Source: Herbidospora solisilvae | GTDB taxonomy: Bacteria > Actinomycetota > Actinomycetes > Streptosporangiales > Streptosporangiaceae | Assembly (NCBI RefSeq): GCF_009901565.1 | Contig: NZ_WXEW01000001.1 | Span: forward strand, 372,001-436,000 | Reading direction: 5' to 3' | DNA length: 64,000 bases | Shown here: piece after piece, positions 44,217 through 52,701 of the stretch | How the letters are laid out: every line of letters starts with the position of its first letter | Position numbering within the stretch: position 1 is the first letter of the stretch | The notes under the pieces: model-generated | Told to the model about the DNA's origin: nothing | Seen by the model: only the letters and a program-made list of their open reading frames with translations | Databases searched by the model: none | Translations under genes and position numbers: made by a program

Positions 44217-45452
44217 ATGAAGCGTGTCCGGTTACTGGTGGTGACGGTGCTCACCGTCGCCCTGCTGGGGGTCACGCCGGCCCTCGGCCAGGGCAGGCCC
44301 GACTGGGTGCACAGCTGGACGTCGATGCCGCAGCTCACCGAGCCGCACAACCTGCCCCCGGCGCCCTTCACCCAGGACAATCTGGTGATGGACGACACGA
44401 CCCTGCGGCAGACGGTCCGGGTCACCACCGGCGGCCGGCAGGTGCGGCTGCGGTTCTCCAACGCCTTCGGCGGGGTCGCGCTGCCCATCACCAAAGCCGC
44501 GGTCGCCCTTCCGGCGGACGGCCGGGCGGGTGTGGCGGCGATCCGGCCGGGGTCCTCGCGGCCGGTCACCTTCCAGGGGCGCGCGTCGGTGAGCGTGCCG
44601 GTCGGCGCGCAGGCGGTCACCGACCCGCTGAACTTCCCGGTCGCCCCCGGGACCAACCTCACGGTCACGCTCTACCTGGCCGAGGGCCAGGCGAGCAACC
44701 TCGTGACCTCCCATCCCGGCTCCCGCACGACCTCGCACCTGCTCGCCGGCGACCACGTCGCCGACGCCGACCTGCCGGGGGCCACCCCGACCGACCACTG
44801 GTACTTCCTCAGCGGCGTCGAGACCGTCTCCGACGCCAGGGCCCTCGTCATCGTCGGCGACTCGCTGACCGACGGCCGCGGCTCCACGACGAACGGCAAC
44901 GACCGCTGGCCCGACGTGCTGGCCGACCGGCTGCGCGGCACCCCCGTGCTGAACCAGGCGGCGGGCGGCAACCGGGTGCTCAACGACGGCCTCGGCCCGA
45001 ACCTGCTGGCCCGCCTGGACCGCGACGTGCTGGCCGTCAGCGGCGCGGCGTGGCTGCTGGTCTTCGAGGGCGTGAACGACATCGGCACCGCCGAGGCGGC
45101 TGAGGCCGCCCAGAACCAGGTCGGCGCCGACCTGATCGCCGCCTACGAGCAGATCGCCGTCCGGGCCCGCGCCCAGGACCTGCGGGTGTACGGCGCCACG
45201 ATCACCCCGTTCGGCGGCAACACCGGCTATGACGACCCCGCCGGCCTGCGCGAGGCCACCCGGCAGCGGGTGAACCACTGGATCCGCACGAGCGGCGTGT
45301 TCGACGCCGTGCTCGACTTCGACCGGGTGACCCGCGACCCGGCCGACCCGCGCCGCATGCTGCCCGCCTACGACACGGGCGACCACCTGCACTTCAACCC
45401 GGCGGGTTACCGCGCCATCGCCGACGCGGTCCCGGCCCGGCTGTTCCGCTAG
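44217..45452 (+). CDS. Secreted SGNH/GDSL-family hydrolase
   Basis: 411 aa. A signal peptide (about 1-25, LLVVTVLTVALLGVTPALG) is followed by an N-terminal beta domain (about 30-195) and an SGNH domain. Block I GDSLTDG has Ser216, block II has Gly in AAGGNRV, block III is GVNDIG, and block V is DHLHFNPAGY with Asp and His. The two-domain layout matches secreted actinobacterial esterases often annotated as GDSL lipases. It probably deacylates polysaccharide or lipid substrates outside the cell. The stop overlaps that of the convergent LacI gene. Confidence 0.9.
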   Translation: MKRVRLLVVTVLTVALLGVTPALGQGRPDWVHSWTSMPQLTEPHNLPPAPFTQDNLVMDDTTLRQTVRVTTGGRQVRLRFSNAFGGVALPITKAAVALPADGRAGVAAIRPGSSRPVTFQGRASVSVPVGAQAVTDPLNFPVAPGTNLTVTLYLAEGQASNLVTSHPGSRTTSHLLAGDHVADADLPGATPTDHWYFLSGVETVSDARALVIVGDSLTDGRGSTTNGNDRWPDVLADRLRGTPVLNQAAGGNRVLNDGLGPNLLARLDRDVLAVSGAAWLLVFEGVNDIGTAEAAEAAQNQVGADLIAAYEQIAVRARAQDLRVYGATITPFGGNTGYDDPAGLREATRQRVNHWIRTSGVFDAVLDFDRVTRDPADPRRMLPAYDTGDHLHFNPAGYRAIADAVPARLFR

Positions 45453-46474
45453 GCCGACTCGCGGACGACCAGTTCCGGTTCGAAGATGACCGACTTCGGG
45501 CGCCGGGACGGGTCTTCGATCTGGGCCAGCAGGAGCCGGGACATCTCCGCCGACATGTCCTCGACCGGGTGCCTTATGGTCGTCAGCGGCGGGCGGCAGG
45601 CCAGGGCGGCCGTGCTGTCGTCGAAGCCGACGACCTTGAGGTCGGCGGGGATGCGCAGGCCGCGGGCGGCGGCGACCTCCAGGGCGCCCTGGGCCATCAG
45701 GTCGTTGGCGACGAACAGGCCGTCGATGTGGGGGTGCTCGTCCAGCAGCCGGGTCATCGCCGCCGCACCGCTCTCCTTGGTGAAGTTGCCCGCGACGCTG
45801 GGCACGTAGGCGTGGCCGTGACGGGCCATCGCCTCGCGGAAGCCCGACAGGCGTTCCATCGAGGCGAGCACGTCGAGGGGGCCCGAGATGGTGGCGACCC
45901 GTTCGCACCCGCGCGCGACCAGGTGGTCGGCGGCCATGCGCGCGCCGGCGCCGTGGGCGAGGTCGACGTACGAGATGGGGATGGGCTGGTCGGGGCGGGC
46001 GAACAGGACGACGGGGGTGCCCGACTCGGCCAGCATCGCCGGGAGGGGGTCGTCGGCGTGGGTGGTGACCAGGATCGCGCCGTCGACGTGGCCCTGCCGG
46101 ACGTAGTCGACGACCTGGGCCCGCGCGTCGGCGGCCTCGGCCAGCATCAGCACGAGGTGCACGCCGAGCGGGCGCAGGTGGCCGCTGATGCCCTCGACGA
46201 CGCGGCCGAAGAAGGGGTCGGTGAAGACGCGGGCGAAGAACTGGCCCGCCCCGGAGACGATCAACGCGATCGAGCCCGTCTTGCCGGTGACGAGCTGGCG
46301 GGCGGCCCGGTTCGGCACGTAGCCGACCTCGGCGATGGCCCGGCGGACCACCTCCTGGATCGACGGGTCGACGTTGCGGATGCCGTTGATCACGCGGGAG
46401 ACCGTCGCGCGGGAGACCCCGGCGGCCCGTGCCACGTCTTCCAGCGTGGGCGAAGCCACCCGATCTTCCCTCAT
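45449..46474 (-). CDS. LacI-family transcriptional regulator
   Basis: 341 aa. The N-terminal HTH is TLEDVARAAGVSRATVSRVI (about residues 11-30), with the hinge helix NRAARQLVTG. The periplasmic-binding-protein-like sugar domain follows (about 65-335, with DGLFVANDLMAQGALEVAA and VVGFDDSTAALACRPPLTT). ATG 46474 is preferred: TAAAGT (46487-46482) lies 7 bases upstream, a leaderless arrangement. GTG 46483 would lie inside that promoter. The palindrome just upstream is a LacI-type operator, so autoregulation is likely. The sugar is unknown; the convergent neighbour is the SGNH hydrolase. Confidence 0.9.
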   Translation of the reverse strand: MREDRVASPTLEDVARAAGVSRATVSRVINGIRNVDPSIQEVVRRAIAEVGYVPNRAARQLVTGKTGSIALIVSGAGQFFARVFTDPFFGRVVEGISGHLRPLGVHLVLMLAEAADARAQVVDYVRQGHVDGAILVTTHADDPLPAMLAESGTPVVLFARPDQPIPISYVDLAHGAGARMAADHLVARGCERVATISGPLDVLASMERLSGFREAMARHGHAYVPSVAGNFTKESGAAAMTRLLDEHPHIDGLFVANDLMAQGALEVAAARGLRIPADLKVVGFDDSTAALACRPPLTTIRHPVEDMSAEMSRLLLAQIEDPSRRPKSVIFEPELVVRESA

Positions 46475-46489
46475 ATCCGCCACTTTAGC

Positions 46490-46503
46490 GGAGAGCGCTC
46501 TCC
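46490..46503. promoter_or_regulatory. LacI-type operator
   Basis: GGAGAGCGCTCTCC is a perfect 14-bp palindrome with the central CG typical of LacI/GalR-family sites. It lies between the PucR stop and the LacI start, immediately upstream of the LacI gene's -10 box. Confidence 0.8.
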
Positions 46504-46504
46504 A

Positions 46505-47704
46505 TCAGAGGGGTAAGAGGCGCACGGCGTCCAAGGCGAGGGTGAGGTCCACGATGTCGCGCGGGCGCGACAGGGAGCGGCCGGTGAGCTGCTCGATGCG
46601 GCGGATCCGGTTGATGATCGTGTTGCGGTGGCAGTAGAGCCGCCCGGCCGCGCGGGCGGCCGAGCCCTCGCAGAGCAACCAGGTCTCCAGCGTCGTCAGC
46701 AGCACGTCGCGGTCGGCGCCCTCCAGCGCCAGCAGCGGTCCCAGCACTCCCCCGACCAGGTGGCCCGACAACTCGGGCTGGCAGATGACCAGCACGGTGG
46801 CGAGCCGCTGGTCGAGGCGGGCGATCTCGGGGCCGGCGTCGGCGCAGGTGCGCATCGCCAGTTCGGCCAGGCGGTGGGCGTCGCCGAGCTCGACCAGGCT
46901 CTCCACCACCGGGCTCACCCCGGCCACGCCGCTGACGACCAGGCGCAGCGCCTGGGTCAGGTCGTCGAGCGAGGCGTCGCCCAGGGCGACCACGCCGACC
47001 TCGTGGCCGGTCCGCATGCGCCACATGAAGCGCATCTGGCCGATCTTCTCGGGCAGCCGCGTGCCCTCGTGGTCGTGGCGGATCGGGAAGCGCACCGTCA
47101 CCACCGCGAAGCGGGCCCGTTCGGGCAGGTCGAGCGCGGCCGAGGCGCCGCGCACCACGCCCGCGTCGGCGGTGCCGTCGAGGAGGGCGTCGAGCAACGC
47201 GTTCACGCGTTCGTGGTTGCGGCCGAGCAGCTCCTGCTCCCTTCTCCGGTAGGTGTTGCCGGCGACCAGCGCCTGCCGGTCGATGGCGTGCCAGACGTGA
47301 CCGGCCACCCGGACCAGCACGCCGATGCGTTCGGGCTGCTCCCGCTCGACGTACTCGACGATGGCCGACCACATCACCTGGGCGGCCAGCCGGTACATGC
47401 GCATCAGGGAGTCGACCGGGAGGCCCTGTTCGGCCCGGCGGCGGGCCATCGACTCGGTGAACGGCAGGTCGCGGCGCTCGTGCCGGTCCTGCAGGATCGT
47501 GGTGATGCCGATCCGCAGGCCCTCGCGGGTGCTCTGCCAGTGGTCGTCGGCCGGTACGAACGTGCAGTAGGCCTCGTCGCCGCCGCGGACCCGGGTCACC
47601 AGTTCGTCGGTCAGCTCGGGGAGCCGGGCCAGGAGGGCCCCGGCCGCGCCGCGCAGCAGCTCACGGACCTCCGCGTCGTGGTTGGACTGCGTAAGGGAGC
47701 GCAT
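46505..47704 (-). CDS. PucR-family transcriptional regulator
   Basis: 399 aa. The C-terminal PucR HTH is complete: CEGSAARAAGRLYCHRNTII-NRIRRIEQLTGRSL (about residues 340-375). Upstream is the GGDEF-like middle domain and, at the N-terminus, a sensory helical region (LARLPELTDELVTRVRGGDE). PucR proteins control purine, amine or amino-acid catabolism. It is divergent from a branched-chain-type ABC transporter operon 188 bp away, which it probably regulates. ATG 47704 is favoured, since the family begins near here; upstream in-frame sequence is not family-like. Confidence 0.85.
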   Translation of the reverse strand: MRSLTQSNHDAEVRELLRGAAGALLARLPELTDELVTRVRGGDEAYCTFVPADDHWQSTREGLRIGITTILQDRHERRDLPFTESMARRRAEQGLPVDSLMRMYRLAAQVMWSAIVEYVEREQPERIGVLVRVAGHVWHAIDRQALVAGNTYRRREQELLGRNHERVNALLDALLDGTADAGVVRGASAALDLPERARFAVVTVRFPIRHDHEGTRLPEKIGQMRFMWRMRTGHEVGVVALGDASLDDLTQALRLVVSGVAGVSPVVESLVELGDAHRLAELAMRTCADAGPEIARLDQRLATVLVICQPELSGHLVGGVLGPLLALEGADRDVLLTTLETWLLCEGSAARAAGRLYCHRNTIINRIRRIEQLTGRSLSRPRDIVDLTLALDAVRLLPL

Positions 47705-47892
47705 CTCCCCAACCTGCCACCCACCTCGTTCCGGAACAAGGTTCGGTTTCGTTTCGTGACACGCCGTTGTGCGGGTGCACAACCGGGTCCCGTCATGAGT
47801 GGGCAGGGGTCGCGACTTCACCGGACGCTCTGGACGGCCGTGCGAGCGCGGGGTTTGGTGTGCACCACCGACGCTCTTGGAGGAATCACGTA

Positions 47893-48663
47893 ATGGCCGA
47901 TCTCGCTGTCAGCGATCTGGTGGTGGGCTACGGGCCGGTGCGGGCGCTGCGCGGGGTGTCCATGCGGGTGCCGTCCGGGTCGATCGTCGCCGTGCTGGGC
48001 GCGAACGGCGCGGGCAAGTCGACCCTGCTGCGGGCGATCTCCGGCACGCTCCGCTTCCACCGGGGCGCCTGCCAGGGCGCCGTGACGCTGGGCGACCAGC
48101 GGCTGACCGGGCTCGACGCCGCCTCGGTGGTGGCACGCGGGGTCGTGCAGGTGCCCGAAGGGCGGCGGGTGTTCGCCCGGATGACCGTCGAGGAGAACCT
48201 GCGGGCGGGCGGCCTGGGCCGGTCGCGTCGCGAGAACGCCAAGGCGCACGACCAGGTGGTCGAGCTCTTCCCCGTGCTGAGGGATCGCGCCCGCCAGCGG
48301 GCCGGGCTGCTGTCCGGCGGCGAGCAGCAGATGCTCGCGATCGGGCGGGCGCTGATGGCCGGGCCGACGACGCTGCTGCTCGACGAACCCACCCTGGGAC
48401 TGGCCCCGCTGATGGCCGCCCGCATCGCCGAGACGATCAAGGAGATCAACAGTTTGGGCACCTCGGTCCTGCTCGTGGAGCAGAACGTGGCGATGGCCCT
48501 GTCGCTGGCGTCGCACGCCTACGTCCTGGAGGTCGGCGAGGTCGCCCTGGAGGGCACCGCCGCCGAGCTGCGGGACAGCGACGAGGTGCGCCGCCGCTAC
48601 CTCGGCGTCGCCGACGCCGTGGAGGGCACCCTTGAGACACGCACCCTCTCGAGGTGGTCGTAG
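47893..48663 (+). CDS. Branched-chain-type ABC transporter, ATP-binding protein LivF
   Basis: 256 aa LivF-type ATPase. Walker A GANGAGKST (about 37-45), Q-loop in GVVQVPEGRRVFARMTVEEN, signature LSGGEQQM (about 146-153), Walker B TLLLDEPTLGLAP. The PEGRR motif is diagnostic for LivF. It energises uptake of an amino acid, amide or urea-like solute across the membrane. GGAGGA precedes the ATG. First gene of a five-gene operon (livF-G-H-M-K) divergent from pucR. Confidence 0.93.
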   Translation: MADLAVSDLVVGYGPVRALRGVSMRVPSGSIVAVLGANGAGKSTLLRAISGTLRFHRGACQGAVTLGDQRLTGLDAASVVARGVVQVPEGRRVFARMTVEENLRAGGLGRSRRENAKAHDQVVELFPVLRDRARQRAGLLSGGEQQMLAIGRALMAGPTTLLLDEPTLGLAPLMAARIAETIKEINSLGTSVLLVEQNVAMALSLASHAYVLEVGEVALEGTAAELRDSDEVRRRYLGVADAVEGTLETRTLSRWS

Positions 48664-48664
48664 C

Positions 48665-49459
48665 ATGACGACGGCATACCAACCGGACGGTATGGAACCG
48701 CTCGAAGTCCGCGACGTGACCGTCCGGTTCGCCGGGCTCACCGCCCTCGACGGCGTCAGCTTCACCGTGGCTCCCGGGACCGTGCACGCCGTCATCGGGC
48801 CCAACGGGGCCGGCAAGTCGACGTGCTTCAACGTGTTGTCGGGGGTCTACAAGGCGACCTCCGGCTCGGTCAGGTTCGGCGGCGCCGAGCTCACCACGCT
48901 CCGGCCGCACCGGATCGCGGCTTTGGGCGTGGCCCGCACGTTCCAGAACATCGCGTTGTCGCCCCGGCTGCCGGTGCACGACAACCTGATGCTGGGCCGG
49001 CACCGGCTGACGTCCTCGGGGTTCGTCTCGGCGGGGCTGCGGCTGCCGCGCGCCCGGCGCGAACAGCGACGGCACGTCGCGCGGGTGGCGGAGATCGCCG
49101 AGTTCGTCGGGCTGACCGGCAAGCTGGCGTTCCCGGTGGGGCTGCTGCCCTACGGCGTGCAGAAGCGGGTGGAACTGGCCCGCGCCCTGTGCATGGAACC
49201 CCGGCTGCTGCTCCTGGACGAGCCGGTGGCCGGGATGAACAGCGGTGAGCGCCAGGAGATGGCCGAGCTCATCCTGTCGGTGCGCGACAGCCTCGGCATC
49301 TCGATCGTCCTGGTCGAGCACGACATGGGCATGGTCATGCGGCTGGCCGACCGGGTGACCGTCCTGGACTTTGGCAGGCGCATCGCCGACGGGACCCCCG
49401 CCGAGGTGCAGGCCGACCCCGCCGTCATCGGCGCCTACCTCGGGACGGAGGGCACGTGA
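48665..49459 (+). CDS. Branched-chain-type ABC transporter, ATP-binding protein LivG
   Basis: 264 aa LivG-type ATPase. Walker A GPNGAGKST, ARTFQNIALSP (Q-loop and the LivG-specific RTFQ), LLPYGVQKRVELARAL as signature region (the usual LSYG-x-QR is here LPYG-x-QK) and LLLLDEPVAGMN for Walker B. It pairs with LivF to form the ATPase heterodimer. It starts 2 bp after the livF stop, and its end overlaps livH by 4 bp. Confidence 0.93.
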   Translation: MTTAYQPDGMEPLEVRDVTVRFAGLTALDGVSFTVAPGTVHAVIGPNGAGKSTCFNVLSGVYKATSGSVRFGGAELTTLRPHRIAALGVARTFQNIALSPRLPVHDNLMLGRHRLTSSGFVSAGLRLPRARREQRRHVARVAEIAEFVGLTGKLAFPVGLLPYGVQKRVELARALCMEPRLLLLDEPVAGMNSGERQEMAELILSVRDSLGISIVLVEHDMGMVMRLADRVTVLDFGRRIADGTPAEVQADPAVIGAYLGTEGT

Positions 49460-50346
49460 CCACGTTCGTGGAGCTGCTGGTCAACGGCATCTCGATCGGA
49501 GCCGTGTACGCGCTCATCGCGCTCGGCTTCGTCATCATCTTCAAGGCGACCGAGGTGGTGAACTTCGCGCACGCCTCGCTGCTGCTGGCGGGCGGCTACC
49601 TGGTGGCGCGGTTGTGGCCCCTGGTCGGCTTCTGGGCGGCGCTGCTGATCGGTGTCGCGGCGGCGGCGCTGGTCGCCGCGGCCATCGAGTTCCTGGTCAT
49701 CCGCCGGGCCAACGTGGCCTCCCACAGCGTGCTGGCGATCGTCACGATCGGCGTCGACATCGTCATCACGACCGAGCTGACCCGGCAGATCGGCACCGAC
49801 GTGCTGGCCATGGGCGACCCGTGGGGCAGCGAGGTGGTGCGGTTCGGCGGGGTGACGCTGGCGGAGACCCGGATCGTGGCGCTCGTGACGGCGGCGGCGC
49901 TGATCACCGTGTTCCTGCTGGCGTTCAAGTACACCGGCTGGGGCGTCGCGATGCGGGCCGCCGCCGAGGACGCCGAGACGGCCGCGCTGATGGGGGTGCG
50001 GCTCGGCCGGGTGTCGATGAGCGCGTGGGCCGTGGCGGGCGGCCTGGCGGCGGTGGCCGCGCTGTTCCTGTGCGTCTTCCCCACCCCCGGGCTCGACCGC
50101 AGCACCTCGCTGGTGGCGCTGAAGGCGTTCCCGGCCGCGATCCTCGGCGGGCTCGACTCGACCACCGGAGCGCTGGTCGGCGGCCTGGTCATCGGCGTGA
50201 CCGAGTCGATGATGAGCGGCTACCAGAACGACATGGCCTTCCTCGGCCGCGGCATCGGCGACGTGGCGCCGTTCCTGGTGATGCTCGTGATCCTGCTCAT
50301 CCGGCCCGCCGGGCTGTTCGGGACGAAGGAGCTGGCCCGTGTATAG
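49456..50346 (+). CDS. Branched-chain-type ABC transporter, permease LivH
   Basis: 296 aa with about eight hydrophobic segments. The LivH hallmark VYALIALGFVIIFKATEVVN-FAHASLLL is at residues about 16-43, and the permease EAA-like region is GWGVAMRAAAEDAETAALMG (about 160-180). The C-terminus ends in ILLIRPAGLFGTKE, typical of the family. It forms half the membrane channel with LivM. Overlaps of 4 bp with livG and 8 bp with livM show tight coupling. Confidence 0.93.
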   Translation: MTTFVELLVNGISIGAVYALIALGFVIIFKATEVVNFAHASLLLAGGYLVARLWPLVGFWAALLIGVAAAALVAAAIEFLVIRRANVASHSVLAIVTIGVDIVITTELTRQIGTDVLAMGDPWGSEVVRFGGVTLAETRIVALVTAAALITVFLLAFKYTGWGVAMRAAAEDAETAALMGVRLGRVSMSAWAVAGGLAAVAALFLCVFPTPGLDRSTSLVALKAFPAAILGGLDSTTGALVGGLVIGVTESMMSGYQNDMAFLGRGIGDVAPFLVMLVILLIRPAGLFGTKELARV

Positions 50347-51439
50347 GTACCTCGCCTGGACCGGCGTCGCGGCGGTGCTCTGCCTGGTGCCGTTCTACCT
50401 CGACGGCTTCTGGCTGCAGACCGGGCTGTTCGCGATGTCGGCCGCGATCGGGGCGATCGGCATCAACCTGCTCACCGGGGCGACGGGCCAGCTCTCGATG
50501 GGCCACGCGTTCTTCCTCGCGGTCGGGGCCTACGCGTACGTGTTCTTCTCCGCCGAGCCGACCGCGCGGCTGGGCGGGCTGGGCCTGCCGACGGGGCTCG
50601 CGGCGGTGCTGGCGGTCGTCGTGGCGGGGGTCGCGGGCGGGTTGTTCAGCCCCATCGCGGGCCGGCTCAAGGGCGCCTACCTGGGCATCGCCACGTTCGC
50701 GCTGATCTTCGGGGGCCAGCACGTGCTGTTCAACGCCGAGCACCTGACCGGCGGCTTCAACGGCCGGGCGGTGCCGGAGCTCAACCTGTTCGGCTTCTCC
50801 TTCGGCGACACCCCGGAGCTGATCGTGCTCCAGGTGCCGTTCGGGACGCTGGAGCGCCTGTGGTTCCTCGGGCTGGCCCTGGTGGCGCTGTCGATGGTCT
50901 TCGCCCAGGGCGTGCTGAAAGGGCGGCCCGGCCGGGCCATGAACACCATCCGCGACCACGAGATCGCGGCGGGCGTGATGGGGGTGCCGGTCGCGCGGTA
51001 CAGGGCCGGGGTCTTCGTGCTCTCCAGCATGTACGGCGGCCTCGCCGGCGTCCTGCTGGCACTGGTCTTCCAGCGGACGGTGCCCGAGTACTTCGGCGTG
51101 CTGCTGTCGCTCGACTACCTGGCCATGATCGTCATCGGCGGCCTGGGCTCGGTCGGCGGCGCGGTCGTGGGCGCCCTGTTCGTGTCCCTGCTGCCGCAAC
51201 TGCTCACCAAGTACAGCGACTCGATCCCGCTGGTGGCCGCTCCGGGGACGCCGGGGGGCGTCTCCCCCGCCGAGGCGGCCCGCATCCTCTACGGCGCGGC
51301 CGTCGTGACGGTCGTGCTCTTCCTGCCGGGCGGCCTGCTCGGGCTGATCCGGAAGATCCGCCTGAGACCGCCGCGCCTGCGGCTGCCCCTCTCCTCCCCC
51401 TCCCCCTCACCAGAAACCAGGAGTCCGCATGTCCCTTAA
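50339..51439 (+). CDS. Branched-chain-type ABC transporter, permease LivM
   Basis: 366 aa, about ten hydrophobic segments. LivM hallmarks are INLLTGATGQLSMGHAFFLA-VGAYAY (about 40-65) and GRAMNTIRDHEIAAGVMG (about 200-217). The tail after about 335 is Arg/Pro/Ser-rich and cytoplasmic. GTG start overlapping livH by 8 bp; the end overlaps livK by 11 bp. Partner permease of LivH. Confidence 0.92.
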   Translation: MYRYLAWTGVAAVLCLVPFYLDGFWLQTGLFAMSAAIGAIGINLLTGATGQLSMGHAFFLAVGAYAYVFFSAEPTARLGGLGLPTGLAAVLAVVVAGVAGGLFSPIAGRLKGAYLGIATFALIFGGQHVLFNAEHLTGGFNGRAVPELNLFGFSFGDTPELIVLQVPFGTLERLWFLGLALVALSMVFAQGVLKGRPGRAMNTIRDHEIAAGVMGVPVARYRAGVFVLSSMYGGLAGVLLALVFQRTVPEYFGVLLSLDYLAMIVIGGLGSVGGAVVGALFVSLLPQLLTKYSDSIPLVAAPGTPGGVSPAEAARILYGAAVVTVVLFLPGGLLGLIRKIRLRPPRLRLPLSSPSPSPETRSPHVP

Positions 51440-52700
51440 CCGGAAGGCCGCGATCGTCATCGCGGCCCTGGCGCTCGCCGCGTCGGCCTGCGCCAGCGAC
51501 AAGGCCACCGGCGGGGCGGCCCCGGCCACCGCGACCGGCGGCGACGGGGTGAAGACCGGTCCCGGCGTGACCGAGACGACCATCACGCTGTCTCTGCTCA
51601 CCGACCTGACCGGGCCCTACGCCTCGCTCGGCAAGAGCGTCACGCAGGCCCAGCAGATGTACTTCGAGCAGCTCAACGCCGCCGGGGGCGTCTGCGGCCG
51701 GACCATCGAGACGGTGGTCCGCGACCACGGCTACGACGTCCAGAAGGCGATGGCGGCCTACGCGGAGGTCGCGCCGCGCACCGCCGCGATCCCGCAGTTC
51801 ATCGGGTCGCCGATGGTGACGGCGCTGAAGGAGAAGATCACCGCCGACAAGATCCTCACGCTCCCGAACGCCTGGGCGACCAGCCTGCTCGGCAGCGACG
51901 CGATCCAGGTCACGGGCACGACCTACGACGTCGACATGATCAACGCCGTCGACTTCCTGACGAAGGAGAAGGGCATCAAGTCCGGCGACAAGATCGGGCA
52001 CCTGTACTTCGAGGGCGACTACGGCGAGAGCGCGCTCAACGGCTCGAAGTTCGCCTCGCAGAAGGTCGGCCTCGAACTGGTCGAGCAGAAGATCAAGGCC
52101 ACCGACCAGGACATGACCGCGCAGGCCACCGCCTTCAAGAAGGCCGGCGTGAACGCGATCCTGGTCTCGGTCGGCCCCCGCCAGGCCGCCTCGCTGGTCG
52201 GCGTGGCGCTCGCCTCCGGCCTCGACGTGCCGTTCGTGGGCAGCAACTCCGCCTACAGCCCGCTGCTCCTGGACACGCCCGCCGCGCCCGCCCTGCTGAA
52301 GGACTACTACGTGGCCACGGCGGGGGCGCCGATCTCGGCGCCGCTGCCCGTCTACCAGAAGCTCATCAAGGACTACGAGGCCAAGTTCCCCGGCGAGCCC
52401 CTCGACAGCGGCGTGGCCTCCGGCTACACGCAGGCCGTCATCATCGGCGACGCCCTGAAGGCCGCCTGCGCGGCCAAGGACCTGAGCCGTGAGGGCATCA
52501 TCACGGCCCACCGGTCGCAGAACGCCTGGGAGGGCGGCTTCGGCGGCACCCCGATGGACTTCTCCGTGTACGACAAGCCGGCGTCGCTCTCGACGTACAT
52601 CGTCAAGCCCGACAAGGAGGCGATCGGCGGAGCGGTGATCTTCAAGGAGCACACGATCTCCGACCTGGCCAAGGAGTACCAGGTCCCGCCGCCCGCGTAG
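51429..52700 (+). CDS. Branched-chain-type ABC transporter, lipoprotein solute-binding protein LivK
   Basis: 423 aa. The signal peptide ends in the lipobox LAASAC (Cys about residue 21), so the protein is lipid-anchored. The type I periplasmic-binding fold follows: TITLSLLTDLTGPYASLGKS, QLNAAGGVCGRTIETVVRDH, and HLYFEGDYGESALNG. The ligand is unknown; a PucR neighbour suggests a nitrogen compound, but LivK-type proteins also bind aromatics and urea. AGGAG precedes the ATG. The stop is one base from the stop of the convergent CHAT gene. Confidence 0.92.
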   Translation: MSLNRKAAIVIAALALAASACASDKATGGAAPATATGGDGVKTGPGVTETTITLSLLTDLTGPYASLGKSVTQAQQMYFEQLNAAGGVCGRTIETVVRDHGYDVQKAMAAYAEVAPRTAAIPQFIGSPMVTALKEKITADKILTLPNAWATSLLGSDAIQVTGTTYDVDMINAVDFLTKEKGIKSGDKIGHLYFEGDYGESALNGSKFASQKVGLELVEQKIKATDQDMTAQATAFKKAGVNAILVSVGPRQAASLVGVALASGLDVPFVGSNSAYSPLLLDTPAAPALLKDYYVATAGAPISAPLPVYQKLIKDYEAKFPGEPLDSGVASGYTQAVIIGDALKAACAAKDLSREGIITAHRSQNAWEGGFGGTPMDFSVYDKPASLSTYIVKPDKEAIGGAVIFKEHTISDLAKEYQVPPPA

Positions 52701-52701
52701 G